Shown piece by piece: positions 25,155 through 33,805 of a DNA stretch of 64,000 nucleotides. Position 1 is the stretch's first letter, and each line of letters opens with the position of its first letter. The notes beneath the pieces were generated by a model, which saw only the letters and a list, made by a program, of their open reading frames with translations, was not told the origin of the DNA and searched no databases. The stretch is taken from assembly GCF_007970665.1 (NCBI RefSeq), contig NZ_CP042430.1:1240001-1304000 (forward strand), read 5' to 3'. The stretch comes from Baekduia soli (GTDB taxonomy: Bacteria; Actinomycetota; Thermoleophilia; Solirubrobacterales; Solirubrobacteraceae). The translations under genes and the position numbers were made by a program.

Positions 25155-26552
25155 ATGCCGCTCCTCCGACGCCTCCTCCCGCTGACCCTCCTCGCGCTGC
25201 TCGTGCTGCCCGCGCTGCCCGCCCAGGCCAAGCACACGCAGGAGGTCACCTTCGAAGCGCCACGCGACCTCTTCGACGTCGCCAAGCGCGATGCCGCGTT
25301 CTCCGAGATCGACAGCCTGGGCGCCAACGCGCTGCGCGTCGTCCTGTACTGGCACGACGTCGCCCCGGCGCCCGACGACCGCGTCAAGCCCAAGCTCGAC
25401 ATGACCGACCCGGCCACCTACGACTGGTCGCGCTACCAGCCCGTGCTCGACGAGGCCGCGCGCCGCGGGTGGACCGTGCAGGTCACCGTGTCGGGCCCGG
25501 TCCCGCGCTGGGCGACCAACGGCGCGCGCGACACGGTCACGCGGCCGAGCCCCAACGAGTTCCGCATGTTCATGATGGCGGTCGCCAAGCAGTTCGGCTC
25601 CGAGGTCTCGCGCTGGTCGATCTGGAACGAGCCCAACCACCCGCAGTTCCTCGGGCCCCAGTACGACAGCCGCCACCGGCCCGTCTCGCCGACGGTCTAC
25701 CGCGGCCTGTACGCCGCGGCGCTGCGCGGGCTGGCCGCCGTCGGCGACAGCAAGCCCGTCCTCATGGGCGAGACGGCGCCGACCGGCACGGGCCGGGACG
25801 TGGCCCCGCTCACGTTCCTGCGCCAGGCGCTGTGCCTGAGCGACACCTACAAGAAGAAGGGGTCGTGCGCGAAGCTGCGCATCGACGGCTACGCCCATCA
25901 CGCCTACTCCACGCGCCTGGGCCCGTACTACAAGCCCGACGGCCCCAACAACGTGACGATCGGCGTGCTCTCGCGGTTGACGGGCGCGCTGGACAAGGCG
26001 GCGAGGGCCGGCGCGGTCAAGGCCCGCCTGCCGCTGTACCTGACCGAGTTCGGCGTGCAGTCCACGCCCGACCCGCTCTACGGCGTGAGCCTGCAGCGCC
26101 AGAACGAGTTCCGCGACGACGCGGAGAAGATCGCCTACGACAACCCGCGCGTGGCGGCGTTCTCCCAGTACCTGCTGACCGACGACGCGCCGCTGACCGG
26201 CGTGCCCGCCGAGCAGCGCTACAGCGGCTTCGAGTCCGGGCTGCGCACCTCGGACGGCAGGGCCAAGCCCGCCCTGGCCGGCTTCCGGCTGCCGCTCGTC
26301 GTCAAGAGGGGCAAGGGCGCCAAGGTCACGCTGTGGGGCCTGGTGCGCCCGGCGCGCGCGGTGACCAAGGTCGTCGTCCAGCAGCGCGACAAGGGCCGGG
26401 CGTTCGCGACGATCGCGACGGTGACCACGAACGCGCGGGGCGTCTGGACGGGCCGCGCCGGCCTCGGCGGCTCGGGCCGCGAGTGGCGCGTGCGCTGGAC
26501 GGCGCCCGACGGCACCGTCTTCACCGGCCCGGCCACGCGCGCGCTGAAGTAG
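25155..26552 (+). CDS. secreted glycoside hydrolase (clan GH-A fold, GH5/GH39-like)
   Basis: A 465-residue exported enzyme. A signal peptide (about 1-25, ending LPAQAK) is followed by a TIM-barrel domain with acid/base Glu159 in WSIWNEPNH and probable nucleophile Glu298 in LPLYLTEFG, spaced as in clan A glycosidases. The last 80 residues (VKRGKGAKVTLWGLVRPARA onward) form a beta-rich C-terminal domain. The polysaccharide attacked cannot be told. A TAGCGT hexamer at 25136-25141 precedes the ATG by 13 nt; a GTG one codon upstream is an equal start candidate. Confidence 0.85.
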   Translation: MPLLRRLLPLTLLALLVLPALPAQAKHTQEVTFEAPRDLFDVAKRDAAFSEIDSLGANALRVVLYWHDVAPAPDDRVKPKLDMTDPATYDWSRYQPVLDEAARRGWTVQVTVSGPVPRWATNGARDTVTRPSPNEFRMFMMAVAKQFGSEVSRWSIWNEPNHPQFLGPQYDSRHRPVSPTVYRGLYAAALRGLAAVGDSKPVLMGETAPTGTGRDVAPLTFLRQALCLSDTYKKKGSCAKLRIDGYAHHAYSTRLGPYYKPDGPNNVTIGVLSRLTGALDKAARAGAVKARLPLYLTEFGVQSTPDPLYGVSLQRQNEFRDDAEKIAYDNPRVAAFSQYLLTDDAPLTGVPAEQRYSGFESGLRTSDGRAKPALAGFRLPLVVKRGKGAKVTLWGLVRPARAVTKVVVQQRDKGRAFATIATVTTNARGVWTGRAGLGGSGREWRVRWTAPDGTVFTGPATRALK

Positions 26553-26581
26553 TCCCTGCACGGGCGGCGTCCGCGGGCCGC

Positions 26582-26587
26582 TAGATT
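26582..26587 (+). promoter_or_regulatory. -10 element of the SixA-like gene (leaderless)
   Basis: TAGATT with 6 nt to the ATG at 26594. Confidence 0.55.
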
Positions 26588-26593
26588 GCGCCG

Positions 26594-27109
26594 ATGGGGT
26601 CCCAGCTCTGGTTGCTGCGCCACGGCGAGGCCGAGCCGCACGACGCGCGGCCGGACCCCGAGCGGCGCCTCACGCCGCGGGGCGAGCAGCAGTCCCGTGC
26701 GGCGGGGGCCGGGCTCGCGGCGCTGGAGATGACGTTCCAGGCGGTCTACACCAGCCCAAAGGTCCGTGCCCGCGACACCGCGCTGATGGCGTGCGCCGAG
26801 CTCGGCGTGCAGCCCGTCGAGCACGCGGCGCTGGCCGAGGGCTTCGACGTCGGCGAGGCCCACGCGCTCCTGCTGGCCCACGGCCCCCACGCGCGGGTGC
26901 TCGTCGTCGGTCACAACCCGGATTTCGCCCAGGTCGTGGCCGACCTGACGGGCGCGGCGATCGACGTCAAGAAGGGCGGCGTCGCCGGCGTGCGGCTGGC
27001 CGGCGCCACACGCGGCACGCTCATCGCGCTGCTGCGCCCGCGTGAGCTCAGCCGGCTGGCGGCGCGTGACCGCGCCGCGGCCGTCCAGGCCGCCGCCACC
27101 TCCGACTAG
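26594..27109 (+). CDS. SixA-like histidine phosphatase
   Basis: A 171-residue member of the histidine phosphatase superfamily. The phospho-accepting His lies in LWLLRHGEAEP at residues 6-16, the Arg pair in RLTPRGEQQSRAAG and YTSPKVRARDTA, and the second catalytic His in VLVVGHNPDF. Compact length and the HGEAE motif place it with SixA, which dephosphorylates phosphohistidine in signalling proteins. The actual target is unknown. A TetR gene follows 17 bp downstream. Confidence 0.88.
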   Translation: MGSQLWLLRHGEAEPHDARPDPERRLTPRGEQQSRAAGAGLAALEMTFQAVYTSPKVRARDTALMACAELGVQPVEHAALAEGFDVGEAHALLLAHGPHARVLVVGHNPDFAQVVADLTGAAIDVKKGGVAGVRLAGATRGTLIALLRPRELSRLAARDRAAAVQAAATSD

Positions 27110-27126
27110 CCTGTGGCCCACGGCCC

Positions 27127-27732
27127 ATGCTGGACTCCTCCGACGTCACGCGCCTGGACGGGCGCGCCGCGCGCTCCCAGCGCTCGCGCCTGGCGATCGT
27201 CGACGCGCTCATCGCGCTGCTGCAGGAGGGCAACGTCCAGCCCAAGATCGAGGACATCGCCGCCCGCGCCGGCGTGGCGTCGCGCACGGTGTTCGGGCAC
27301 TACCCCGACGGCGAGGCGCTGTTCGCCGCGGTGGGCGAGCGCCAGGCGCGCAGCCTCGAGGCGCTGCTGACGCCGATCGCCCCCGGCGGCCCGCTGGCCG
27401 AGCGCGCGGCCGCCGTCGCCCTCCAGCGCGCGACGCTGTACGAGGCGATCGCGCCCGTGCGGCGCGCGGCCCTGCTCATGGAGCCGCTCAGCCCGTCGGT
27501 CCAGGCGACGCTCGAGCGCTTCCGCGCCGCCAAGCGCGCCGCCGTCCTGGGCGTCTTCGCCGCCGAGCTGGACGCGATGGACCCCGCACGACGCGACGCC
27601 GCGGCGGCGGCGCTGGGCGCCGCGGCCTCGTGGGCGGCGTGGGACGCGCTGCGCCGCCAGCAGGGGCTGTCGGTCGACGCCGCGCGCGCGGCGCTCCAGC
27701 ACGCCGTCGGCGCCCTGGTGCGCCCGGGCTGA
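27127..27732 (+). CDS. TetR-family transcriptional regulator
   Basis: A 201-residue regulator with an N-terminal helix-turn-helix (about 20-66: IEDIAARAGVASRTVFGHYP) and a variable helical ligand domain. The ligand is unknown. It lies between the SixA-like and the thioredoxin/NHL genes, 3 nt before the latter, so it is probably in one transcription unit with it. TAGCCT at 27107-27112, overlapping the sixA stop codon, is a possible -10, 14 nt before the ATG. Confidence 0.85.
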   Translation: MLDSSDVTRLDGRAARSQRSRLAIVDALIALLQEGNVQPKIEDIAARAGVASRTVFGHYPDGEALFAAVGERQARSLEALLTPIAPGGPLAERAAAVALQRATLYEAIAPVRRAALLMEPLSPSVQATLERFRAAKRAAVLGVFAAELDAMDPARRDAAAAALGAAASWAAWDALRRQQGLSVDAARAALQHAVGALVRPG

Positions 27733-27735
27733 GCC

Positions 27736-29437
27736 GTGCTGGACCGCGTCCGGGTCCGCGCGCCCGAGCTCGAGGGCGCCGGCGGGTGGATCGGCTCCGA
27801 CGGCCTGACGCTCGCCGGGCTGCGCGGCCGCATCGTGCTCCTGGACTTCTGGACCCTGGCCTGCGTGAACTGCCAGCGCGTGGTCGAGGAGCTGCGCGGC
27901 CTGGAGCGGCGCTTCGCCGACGTCCTGGTCGTCGTCGGCGTGCACTGGCCCAAGTTCCCCACGAGCACGACCACGCCGCCGTCCGCGCCGCAGTCGCCCG
28001 CCACCGCGTCCGCCATCCCGTGCTCGACGATCCGGGCCTGGTGACCTGGGACGCCTACGCGGTGCGCGCCTGGCCGACGCTCGTGCTCGTCGACGCCGAG
28101 GGCCGCGTCGCGCTGACGGTCTCCGGCGAGGGGCACGCCGTGACCCTGGCCTCGGCGATCGAGGCGCTCGTCGAGGAGGCGCAGGCCGCCGGGACGCTGT
28201 CGCCCGGGGGGTCGAGGTCGACGGCGAGGCGCCGGGCACCGGGGAGCTGGCCTTCTGCGGCAAGGTCGCCGTCGAGGAGGGCGCCGACGGCCCGCCGCGC
28301 CTGGCCATCGCCGACACGGGGCACGACCGCGTGCTGGTGACCACGCTGGAGGGCGAGGTCCTGCACGAGCTCGACGGCCTCTACCAGCCCCAGGGGGTGC
28401 GCTTCGACGGCGCCGGGTCCACGCACGTGCTCGTCTGCGAGACCGGCGCCGACCGCGTGTGGCGCATCGCGCTGGACGACGGCACCCGCGAGCTGGTCAC
28501 CGACCGCCTGGCCTCGCCGTGGGACGTGATCCGCTGGCGCGGGCACCTCGTGATCGCCGAGGCGGGCCGCCACCGGCTGTGGGCCGTCGACCGCGACGGC
28601 GAGCTGCAGGTCCTCGCCGGCACGGGCGCCGAGGCATTGCACGACGGCCCGGGGCTGGAGGCGGTGCTGGCCCAGCCCTCGGCGCTGGCGGTCACCGCCG
28701 ACGACGACCTGGCGTTCCTCGACGCGGAGGCCGGCGCGCTGCGCGTGCTGCGGGCGGGCACGTTCGTCGTGCAGACGCTGGCGGGGGCGGGGCTGTTCGC
28801 CTGGGGCAGCGACGACGGCGGCCGCGACCGCGCGCGCATGCAGCACCCGCTCGGCCTGGCCACCGGCCCCGACGGCGCGCTGTACGTCGCCGACACGTTC
28901 AACGGCCTGGTGCGCGTCTGGCGCGGGTCGCACCTGTGGACGGTCCCCATCGACGGCTTCGCCGAGCCCGGCGGGCTGGCCGTGCTGGCCGACGGGCGCC
29001 TCGTGGTCGCCGACACGGGCAACCACCGCGTCGTGCTCGTCGACCCGGTCATGGCCGGCGCCGTGGCGCTCGACGTCGGGCGCCCCGGGTCCGTCGACGC
29101 CCCGGGCCCGCAGCCCGCCGCCGTCGCAGGGACGATCGTGCAGCCCGAGGGCTCGGTGCTGGATCTCACGCTCGACCTCGACACGGGCGACGACGTGCTC
29201 GACCCCGCCGGCGGCCCGCCCGTGCGCGTGCGCGCCGTCGCGACCGACCCGGCGCTGCTGCGCGAGCCGACGAGCTGGGCCCTGCCCGCGCTGCCCGCGC
29301 AGGTGCGCCTCGCGCTGGGGGAGGGGTCGGGACGGGTCACCGTGGAGCTGCTGGCCGCGACCTGCGGGCCCGACGCGTGCCGCCTGCGCCGCACGCAGCG
29401 CGCCTACGACGTGCTGCTGACCGCGGGCGGGGCCTGA
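27736..29437 (+). CDS. NHLRC2-like protein: thioredoxin-fold domain plus NHL repeats, interrupted by two frameshifts
   Basis: Read across three frames it makes one colinear protein of about 567 residues. A thioredoxin-like domain comes first (LLDFWTLACVNCQRVVEEL, with CVNC as the CxxC; then AYAVRAWPTLVLVDAEGRV). NHL beta-propeller repeats follow (YQPQGVRFDG, HPLGLATGPDGALYVADTFN, GGLAVLADGRLVVADTGNHR). The frame changes in a run of four C at 27957-27960 and a run of six G at 28206-28211; one extra base at each restores the whole frame without loss. The family (human NHLRC2) is of uncertain biochemical role. It starts at GTG 27736, three nt after the TetR stop. Confidence 0.85.
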
Positions 29438-29470
29438 CCCCGTCCGGCCCGCTGCCCCGTCGCCGGGCAA

Positions 29471-29476
29471 TACCCT
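29471..29476 (+). promoter_or_regulatory. -10 element of the Fpg-family gene (leaderless)
   Basis: TACCCT with 9 nt to the ATG at 29486. Confidence 0.5.
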
Positions 29477-29485
29477 GCAGGGGCC

Positions 29486-30340
29486 ATGCCGGAGCTGCCC
29501 GAGGTCGAGATCACCGCACGCCGCCTGGGCGAGGCGCTGGCGGGCGCGACGATCGAGTCGACGCTGGCGCCGGGGATCAACGCGCTCAAGACGTTCGACC
29601 CGCCGCTGCACGCGCTCGACGGGCGCACGATCGCGGGGCTGCGGCGCATCGGCAAGCATCTCGTGGTCGACGTCTCCGGCGACCTGCACGTGCTCGTGCA
29701 CCTCATGAGCGCCGGGCGCCTGCAGCTGTTCGACAAGCGCGCCGGGCTGCGGGACCGCACGTCGCGCCTGCTCATCCGCATCGACGACGGGCGTGAGCTG
29801 CGGCTGCGCGAGTTCGGCACCAAGCAGGCCGCATGGGTCAAGGTGCTCACGCCGGAGGGCCTGGCCGCCGACGACGCGGTGGCGACGCTGGGCCCCGAGG
29901 CCTGGCCCGACCCGCCCGAGGACCTCGCCGCGCTCCTGGCTCCCCACGGCGCGCGGCCGCTGCAGGCCGCGCTGCGCGACCAGCGGATCATCACCGGCAT
30001 CGGTCGCTCCTGGGTCGACGAGATCCTGTGGACGGCGCAGCTCTCGCCCTTCAAGCGCGCCAACGAGCTCGACGCCGACGACGCCGCGGCGCTGCGCCGC
30101 GCGATCGTGGAGCGCCTCGGCGCCGCGATCGACCACTACGAGGAGGTCGTGCACCTCCCGATCCCCGACAAGCTCCCGCTGCCCCTGCAGGTCCACCGCC
30201 ACCAGGGCGAGCCGTGCCCGCGCTGCGGCACGACGATCGAGGCGGTGCACTACGAGGACTACGTCCTCTGCTACTGCCCGCAGGACCAGACGGGCGGGCG
30301 CGTCCTCAAGGACCGCCGCCTGTCGCGGCTGCTCAAGTAG
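29486..30340 (+). CDS. Fpg/Nei-family DNA glycosylase (formamidopyrimidine-DNA glycosylase-like)
   Basis: Removes oxidised bases and nicks the DNA. The catalytic N-terminus PELPEVE (Pro2, Glu3, Glu6) and Lys57 (RRIGKHLVV) are intact, as is the H2TH region (GIGRSWVDEILW). The C-terminal zinc finger is unusual: Cys244 and Cys247 (CPRC) and Cys264 are in place, but the fourth ligand position is Asp267 (CPQD), with an extra Cys262 two residues before Cys264. Zinc may be held by a shifted or Asp-containing set. At 284 residues the length is normal for the family. Confidence 0.92.
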   Translation: MPELPEVEITARRLGEALAGATIESTLAPGINALKTFDPPLHALDGRTIAGLRRIGKHLVVDVSGDLHVLVHLMSAGRLQLFDKRAGLRDRTSRLLIRIDDGRELRLREFGTKQAAWVKVLTPEGLAADDAVATLGPEAWPDPPEDLAALLAPHGARPLQAALRDQRIITGIGRSWVDEILWTAQLSPFKRANELDADDAAALRRAIVERLGAAIDHYEEVVHLPIPDKLPLPLQVHRHQGEPCPRCGTTIEAVHYEDYVLCYCPQDQTGGRVLKDRRLSRLLK

Positions 30341-30504
30341 CGGGCTCCAGCGGGACGTCGTGGCGGCCGGGCGACGTGTCGAGCCTGACGTCGTCGCGGG
30401 AGCAGGCCAGGCTGGAGTGCACCGACGCGTTGGCGGCCTTCGCCGCGTGGGCGTTGACGCCGAAGGCGCCGGTGCCCAGCGTGCCTACGCGGTCAGGGCC
30501 GCAA

Positions 30505-30510
30505 TATCAT
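30505..30510 (+). promoter_or_regulatory. -10 element of the peroxiredoxin gene (leaderless)
   Basis: TATCAT with 7 nt to the ATG at 30518, in a locally AT-richer patch. Confidence 0.55.
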
Positions 30511-30517
30511 CGTGGGC

Positions 30518-30997
30518 ATGGGCAAGATCCACGAGGGCCAGCCGGCACCGGACTTCGAGCTCCCCGACCAGTCCGGGTCGCCCGTGCGCCTGTCGAGCTT
30601 CCGGGGGCAGCGGGTGGTCCTCTACTTCTACCCCAAGGCCAACACGCCGGGCTGCACGACGCAGGCCTGCGGCGTGCGCGACCACGAGACCGACTACGAG
30701 GCGGCGGGCGCGGTCGTGCTCGGCGTCTCGCCCGACCCGGTCAAGGCCGTCAGGAAGTTCTACGAGAAGCAGGCGCTGAACTTCGAGCTGCTGGCCGACG
30801 AGGACCACGCGGTCTCCGAGGCCTACGGCGTCTGGGTCGAGAAGTCGATGTACGGCAAGACCTACTGGGGCGCCGCCCGCACGACGTTCGTCATCGACGA
30901 GGAGGGCATCGTGCGCAAGGTCATCAAGAAGGTCAAGCCCGCGACGCACGACGACGAGGTGCTCGCCGTGCTGCGCGACCTGGAGCCCGCCGCCTAG
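30518..30997 (+). CDS. bcp: thioredoxin-dependent peroxiredoxin (BCP/PrxQ)
   Basis: Reduces hydrogen peroxide and organic peroxides using thioredoxin. The 159-residue protein has the peroxidatic Cys46 in YPKANTPGCTTQA and the resolving Cys51 five residues later, the arrangement of PrxQ/BCP enzymes, plus the conserved Arg in ARTTFVIDEEG. The ATG at 30518 fits the promoter spacing better than the GTG two codons upstream. Confidence 0.94.
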   Translation: MGKIHEGQPAPDFELPDQSGSPVRLSSFRGQRVVLYFYPKANTPGCTTQACGVRDHETDYEAAGAVVLGVSPDPVKAVRKFYEKQALNFELLADEDHAVSEAYGVWVEKSMYGKTYWGAARTTFVIDEEGIVRKVIKKVKPATHDDEVLAVLRDLEPAA

Positions 30998-31000
30998 CAT
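30995..31000 (+). promoter_or_regulatory. -10 element overlapping the peroxiredoxin stop codon
   Basis: TAGCAT begins with the peroxiredoxin TAG stop and ends 7 nt before the next ATG at 31008. Confidence 0.5.
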
Positions 31001-31007
31001 GGCCGCC

Positions 31008-31286
31008 ATGTCCCGCCGCGACGACCTCGACGCCCTGTCCTCCAAGGAGCTGCACGACCGTGCCGTGCGGCGTGCCGAGCGCCACCTCGACGTGAAGTTC
31101 CTCTGGAACCTGATGCAGGTGGTCCCCGCGGCCAACGCGGCCGCCGGGCAGACCGACCAGGCCGACTACGACGTCGCCCACTGGAGCGGCCAGGTCGCCG
31201 ACACGTTCCGCGACGACGACGGCAAGCTGTCCGACGCGCTGCGCCCGGTCTACCTCGACTACCTCGAGCAGCACCCCGACGCCTGA
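31008..31286 (+). CDS. small soluble protein of unknown function
   Basis: A 92-residue, charged, mostly helical-looking protein with no membrane segment. It contains LSSKELHDRAVRRAERHLDV and a conserved-looking FLWNLMQVVPAANAAAGQ stretch, and it ends LDYLEQHPDA. The balanced composition and few Arg/Pro tracts suggest a real, folded protein. I do not recognise the family. It follows the peroxiredoxin gene with its own leaderless-type promoter. Confidence 0.7.
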   Translation: MSRRDDLDALSSKELHDRAVRRAERHLDVKFLWNLMQVVPAANAAAGQTDQADYDVAHWSGQVADTFRDDDGKLSDALRPVYLDYLEQHPDA

Positions 31287-31390
31287 GCGGGCCCGGGCGG
31301 GACGACGCCCGGCCTCAATCCTGCCCCCGGCCGGTCGATCACCGGGACGACGACCCGCGAACGACCGGTGAAGGGACAGGACAACCCGAC

Positions 31391-32332
31391 ATGACGACCC
31401 AGGTGGCCGAGCGCTATCGGCTGGTGACCCGCTCCGACTTCGACGGGCTGGTGTGCGCCGCCCTGCTGAAGGAGCTCGGGATCCTCGACGACATCAAGTT
31501 CGTCCACCCCAAGGACATGCAGGACGGCCTCGTCGAGCTCACCGAGCGCGACATCACGACCAACCTGCCCTACGTCCCGGGCGTCCACCTGTCGTTCGAC
31601 CACCACGACAGCGAGACCGTCCGCGTGACCGACTCGCCCGACAACCACGTCATCGTGGCCGGGGCCAAGTCCGCGGCGCGTGTCGTGTACGACTACTACG
31701 GCGGGGCGCAGCGCTTCACGCAGATCGGCGAGGACATCATGTCGGCGGTCGACAAGGCCGACGCCGCCGACTTCACCCGGGACGACATCGTGTCGCCCCA
31801 GGGGTGGGGCTACATCTCCTTCATCATGGACCCGCGCACCGGGCTGGGGCGCTTCCACGACTTCCGCATCTCCAACTACCAGCTCATGATGCAGCTCATC
31901 GACGACATCACGACGAAGTCGATCGACGAGATCCTGCAGACTCCCGACATCGCCGAGCGCGTCGACCTCTACCGCGCGCACGCCGACGGGGCGATCGACC
32001 AGGTCGCGCGCTGCAGCCGGACCCACGGCAACGTCGTGGTGCTCGACCTCCGCGAGGAGGACCCGATCCTGGCCACGAACCGGTTCATGGTCTACGCGGT
32101 GCGTCCCGAGTGCAACATCTCGATCCACATCCTCTGGGGCCGGGGCCGCCAGACCACCGTGTTCGCGGTGGGCAAGTCGATCCTGGACCGCTCGAGCACG
32201 ACCGACGTCGGCGAGCTCATGCTCTCCTACGGCGGCGGCGGCCACATCGCGGCGGGCACCTGCCAGGTGCCCAACCAGGACGCCGAGCGCGTCCTGGGCG
32301 AGCTCATCGCCCGCATGAACCAGGACGGCTGA
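31391..32332 (+). CDS. DHH-family phosphoesterase (exopolyphosphatase/oligoribonuclease-like)
   Basis: A 313-residue phosphoesterase with the DHH metal-binding set: TRSDFDGLVCAALL, SFDHHDSE and a third Asp in DKADAADF, followed by a DHHA1 domain ending in the substrate-binding GGGGHIAAGTCQV. Members cleave polyphosphate, cyclic dinucleotides or short oligonucleotides; which one applies here is not visible. Unlike many neighbours it has a leader: AAGGGACAGGA lies 10-20 nt before the ATG. The 104-nt upstream gap holds no other feature I can name. Confidence 0.88.
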   Translation: MTTQVAERYRLVTRSDFDGLVCAALLKELGILDDIKFVHPKDMQDGLVELTERDITTNLPYVPGVHLSFDHHDSETVRVTDSPDNHVIVAGAKSAARVVYDYYGGAQRFTQIGEDIMSAVDKADAADFTRDDIVSPQGWGYISFIMDPRTGLGRFHDFRISNYQLMMQLIDDITTKSIDEILQTPDIAERVDLYRAHADGAIDQVARCSRTHGNVVVLDLREEDPILATNRFMVYAVRPECNISIHILWGRGRQTTVFAVGKSILDRSSTTDVGELMLSYGGGGHIAAGTCQVPNQDAERVLGELIARMNQDG

Positions 32333-32369
32333 GGCCGCGACGCGCGCCGTCCGCGGGCGCGCGACGGCG

Positions 32370-32375
32370 TAGAGT
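32370..32375 (+). promoter_or_regulatory. -10 element of the GNAT gene (leaderless)
   Basis: TAGAGT with 8 nt to the ATG at 32384. Confidence 0.55.
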
Positions 32376-32383
32376 CCGGCCCG

Positions 32384-32968
32384 ATGTCGGTCCGCCCGGC
32401 CCGTGCGGAGGACGTGCGGCCGCTCGCCGCCGCGCTGTCGCGCGCCTTCCACGACGACCCGGTCACGGGCTGGGTCTACGCCTCCGAGCGCCGGCGCGCC
32501 CACTGGTCGTCGCGGTTCTTCCGCTGGCAGCTCGAGCGCCTGCTGCCCCAGGACGCCTGCTGGGCCACGGAGGCCGGCGACGGTGCCGCGCTGTGGGCCC
32601 TGCCCGACCGCTGGCGCGAGGAGGCCCGTGAGAGCATCACGCTGCTGCGGCGCACGATGCCCGGCGTGCTGCCCCGGCTCCCGCGGCTCGTGCGGGGCCT
32701 CGGGCAGGTCGAGGCCCGCCACCCCGTGGAGCGCCACCTCTACCTCGCGGTGCTCGGCGTGGACCCGGTGCGCCAGGGTCAGGGGCTGGGCTCGGCGCTC
32801 ATCCGGCCCGGGCTCGAGCTCGCCGACCGCGAGGGCCTGCCGGCGTACCTCGAGACGGGCCGCGAGCGCAACCTGGCCTTCTACGGTCGCCACGGCTTCT
32901 CCGTCGTCGGCGAGCTCGACCTGCCCAAGGGCCCACGCGTGTGGTTCCTGTGGCGGGAGCCGGGGTAG
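32384..32968 (+). CDS. GNAT-family N-acetyltransferase
   Basis: A 194-residue acetyltransferase. The opening SVRPARAEDVRPLAAALSRAF, the acetyl-CoA loop VRQGQGLGSALI near residue 130 and the closing strand ETGRERNLAFYGRHGF are typical of GNATs, especially the puromycin-acetyltransferase-like group. The substrate is unknown. A 177-bp gap without further recognised features separates it from the HAD gene. Confidence 0.88.
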   Translation: MSVRPARAEDVRPLAAALSRAFHDDPVTGWVYASERRRAHWSSRFFRWQLERLLPQDACWATEAGDGAALWALPDRWREEARESITLLRRTMPGVLPRLPRLVRGLGQVEARHPVERHLYLAVLGVDPVRQGQGLGSALIRPGLELADREGLPAYLETGRERNLAFYGRHGFSVVGELDLPKGPRVWFLWREPG

Positions 32969-33132
32969 GGGCGCGGGCGGCCCGGCGCCGGGCGCGACCC
33001 ACGCCGCGGGGCGCGTACGGGACCTCGGGCGCCGGCGGTGCCGCCTGGGTCCACGCCCCTTCGCCGATCCGACCGGCGTCCGTGCCCCGCGGTCGCCGGC
33101 GGGGCACGCCACCCACGCGCCGACCCACCTCG

Positions 33133-33138
33133 TAGCCT
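33133..33138 (+). promoter_or_regulatory. -10 element of the HAD gene (leaderless)
   Basis: TAGCCT with 7 nt to the GTG at 33146; it fixes the start despite a longer open frame. Confidence 0.55.
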
Positions 33139-33145
33139 GGCCGCC

Positions 33146-33805
33146 GTGACCCCTGCCGCGATCGTCTTCGACAACGACGGCCTGCTGCTCGACACCGAGG
33201 AGGCCTGGACGCGTGCGGAGACGACGCTCTTCGCCCGCCACGGCGGCACGTTCACCGCCGAGCACAAGCGCGACCTCATCGGGTCCTCGCACACCGTCGC
33301 CGCGGGCAGGATCGAGGCGATGCTCGGCCTCCCCGGCCGGGGCCTGGAGCTCATGGACGAGCTCGCCGCCCTCGTCCTGGAGGAGGCTCTGCACGACATC
33401 GAGCCGCGCCCGGGCGCCATCGACCTGGTCCACGCGCTGCGCGACGCCGGCATCCCGTACGCCGTGGCCAGCAACTCGCCGCGGGCGTTCGTCGACCGCG
33501 TCCTGCGCACCGCCGGGGTCGACGCGCTGTTCGCGGTGACCGTCGCCGGCGACGAGGTGCAGCACCCCAAGCCGGCGCCCGACATCTACCTCGAGGCCTG
33601 CCGCCGCCTGGGCGCCGACCCCGCAGCGTGCGTCGGGCTGGAGGACTCGCCGACGGGCGCGGCGTCCGCGCGCGCCGCGGGCCTGACCGTCATCGGCGTG
33701 CCCTACCTGCCCGACATGGCCATCCCGGACGCCGACGTCCTGGCGACCTCGCTCGCCGACGCGGTCGTGCACGAGACCTGCGGGCTCGTAGTCTCTGGCC
33801 GGTGA
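33146..33805 (+). CDS. HAD-superfamily phosphatase/phosphomutase-like protein
   Basis: A 219-residue HAD hydrolase with an alpha-helical cap. Motif I is VFDNDGLLLDTE (nucleophile first Asp, acid second), motif II ASNSPRAF, the Lys of motif III lies in HPKPAPD, and motif IV is GLEDSPTGAASA. The set matches the beta-phosphoglucomutase/phosphoglycolate phosphatase group; the substrate is unspecified. Its stop overlaps the next GTG start. Confidence 0.9.
   Translation: MTPAAIVFDNDGLLLDTEEAWTRAETTLFARHGGTFTAEHKRDLIGSSHTVAAGRIEAMLGLPGRGLELMDELAALVLEEALHDIEPRPGAIDLVHALRDAGIPYAVASNSPRAFVDRVLRTAGVDALFAVTVAGDEVQHPKPAPDIYLEACRRLGADPAACVGLEDSPTGAASARAAGLTVIGVPYLPDMAIPDADVLATSLADAVVHETCGLVVSGR
33789..33794 (+). 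promoter_or_regulatory. internal -10 element before the flippase-like gene
   Basis: TAGTCT inside the 3' end of the HAD gene, 7 nt before the GTG at 33802, so the downstream gene may have its own promoter besides read-through. Confidence 0.45.

Noticed and set aside
30341-30504. A minus-strand reading of about 50 codons with high G/C third positions (GTLGTGAFGVNAHAAKAAN...) between the Fpg and peroxiredoxin genes
   Set aside because: It ends in a good stop but has no ATG, GTG or TTG before its first residues after an upstream stop codon, and no homology I recognise. It could be a remnant or chance; a search in relatives would decide.
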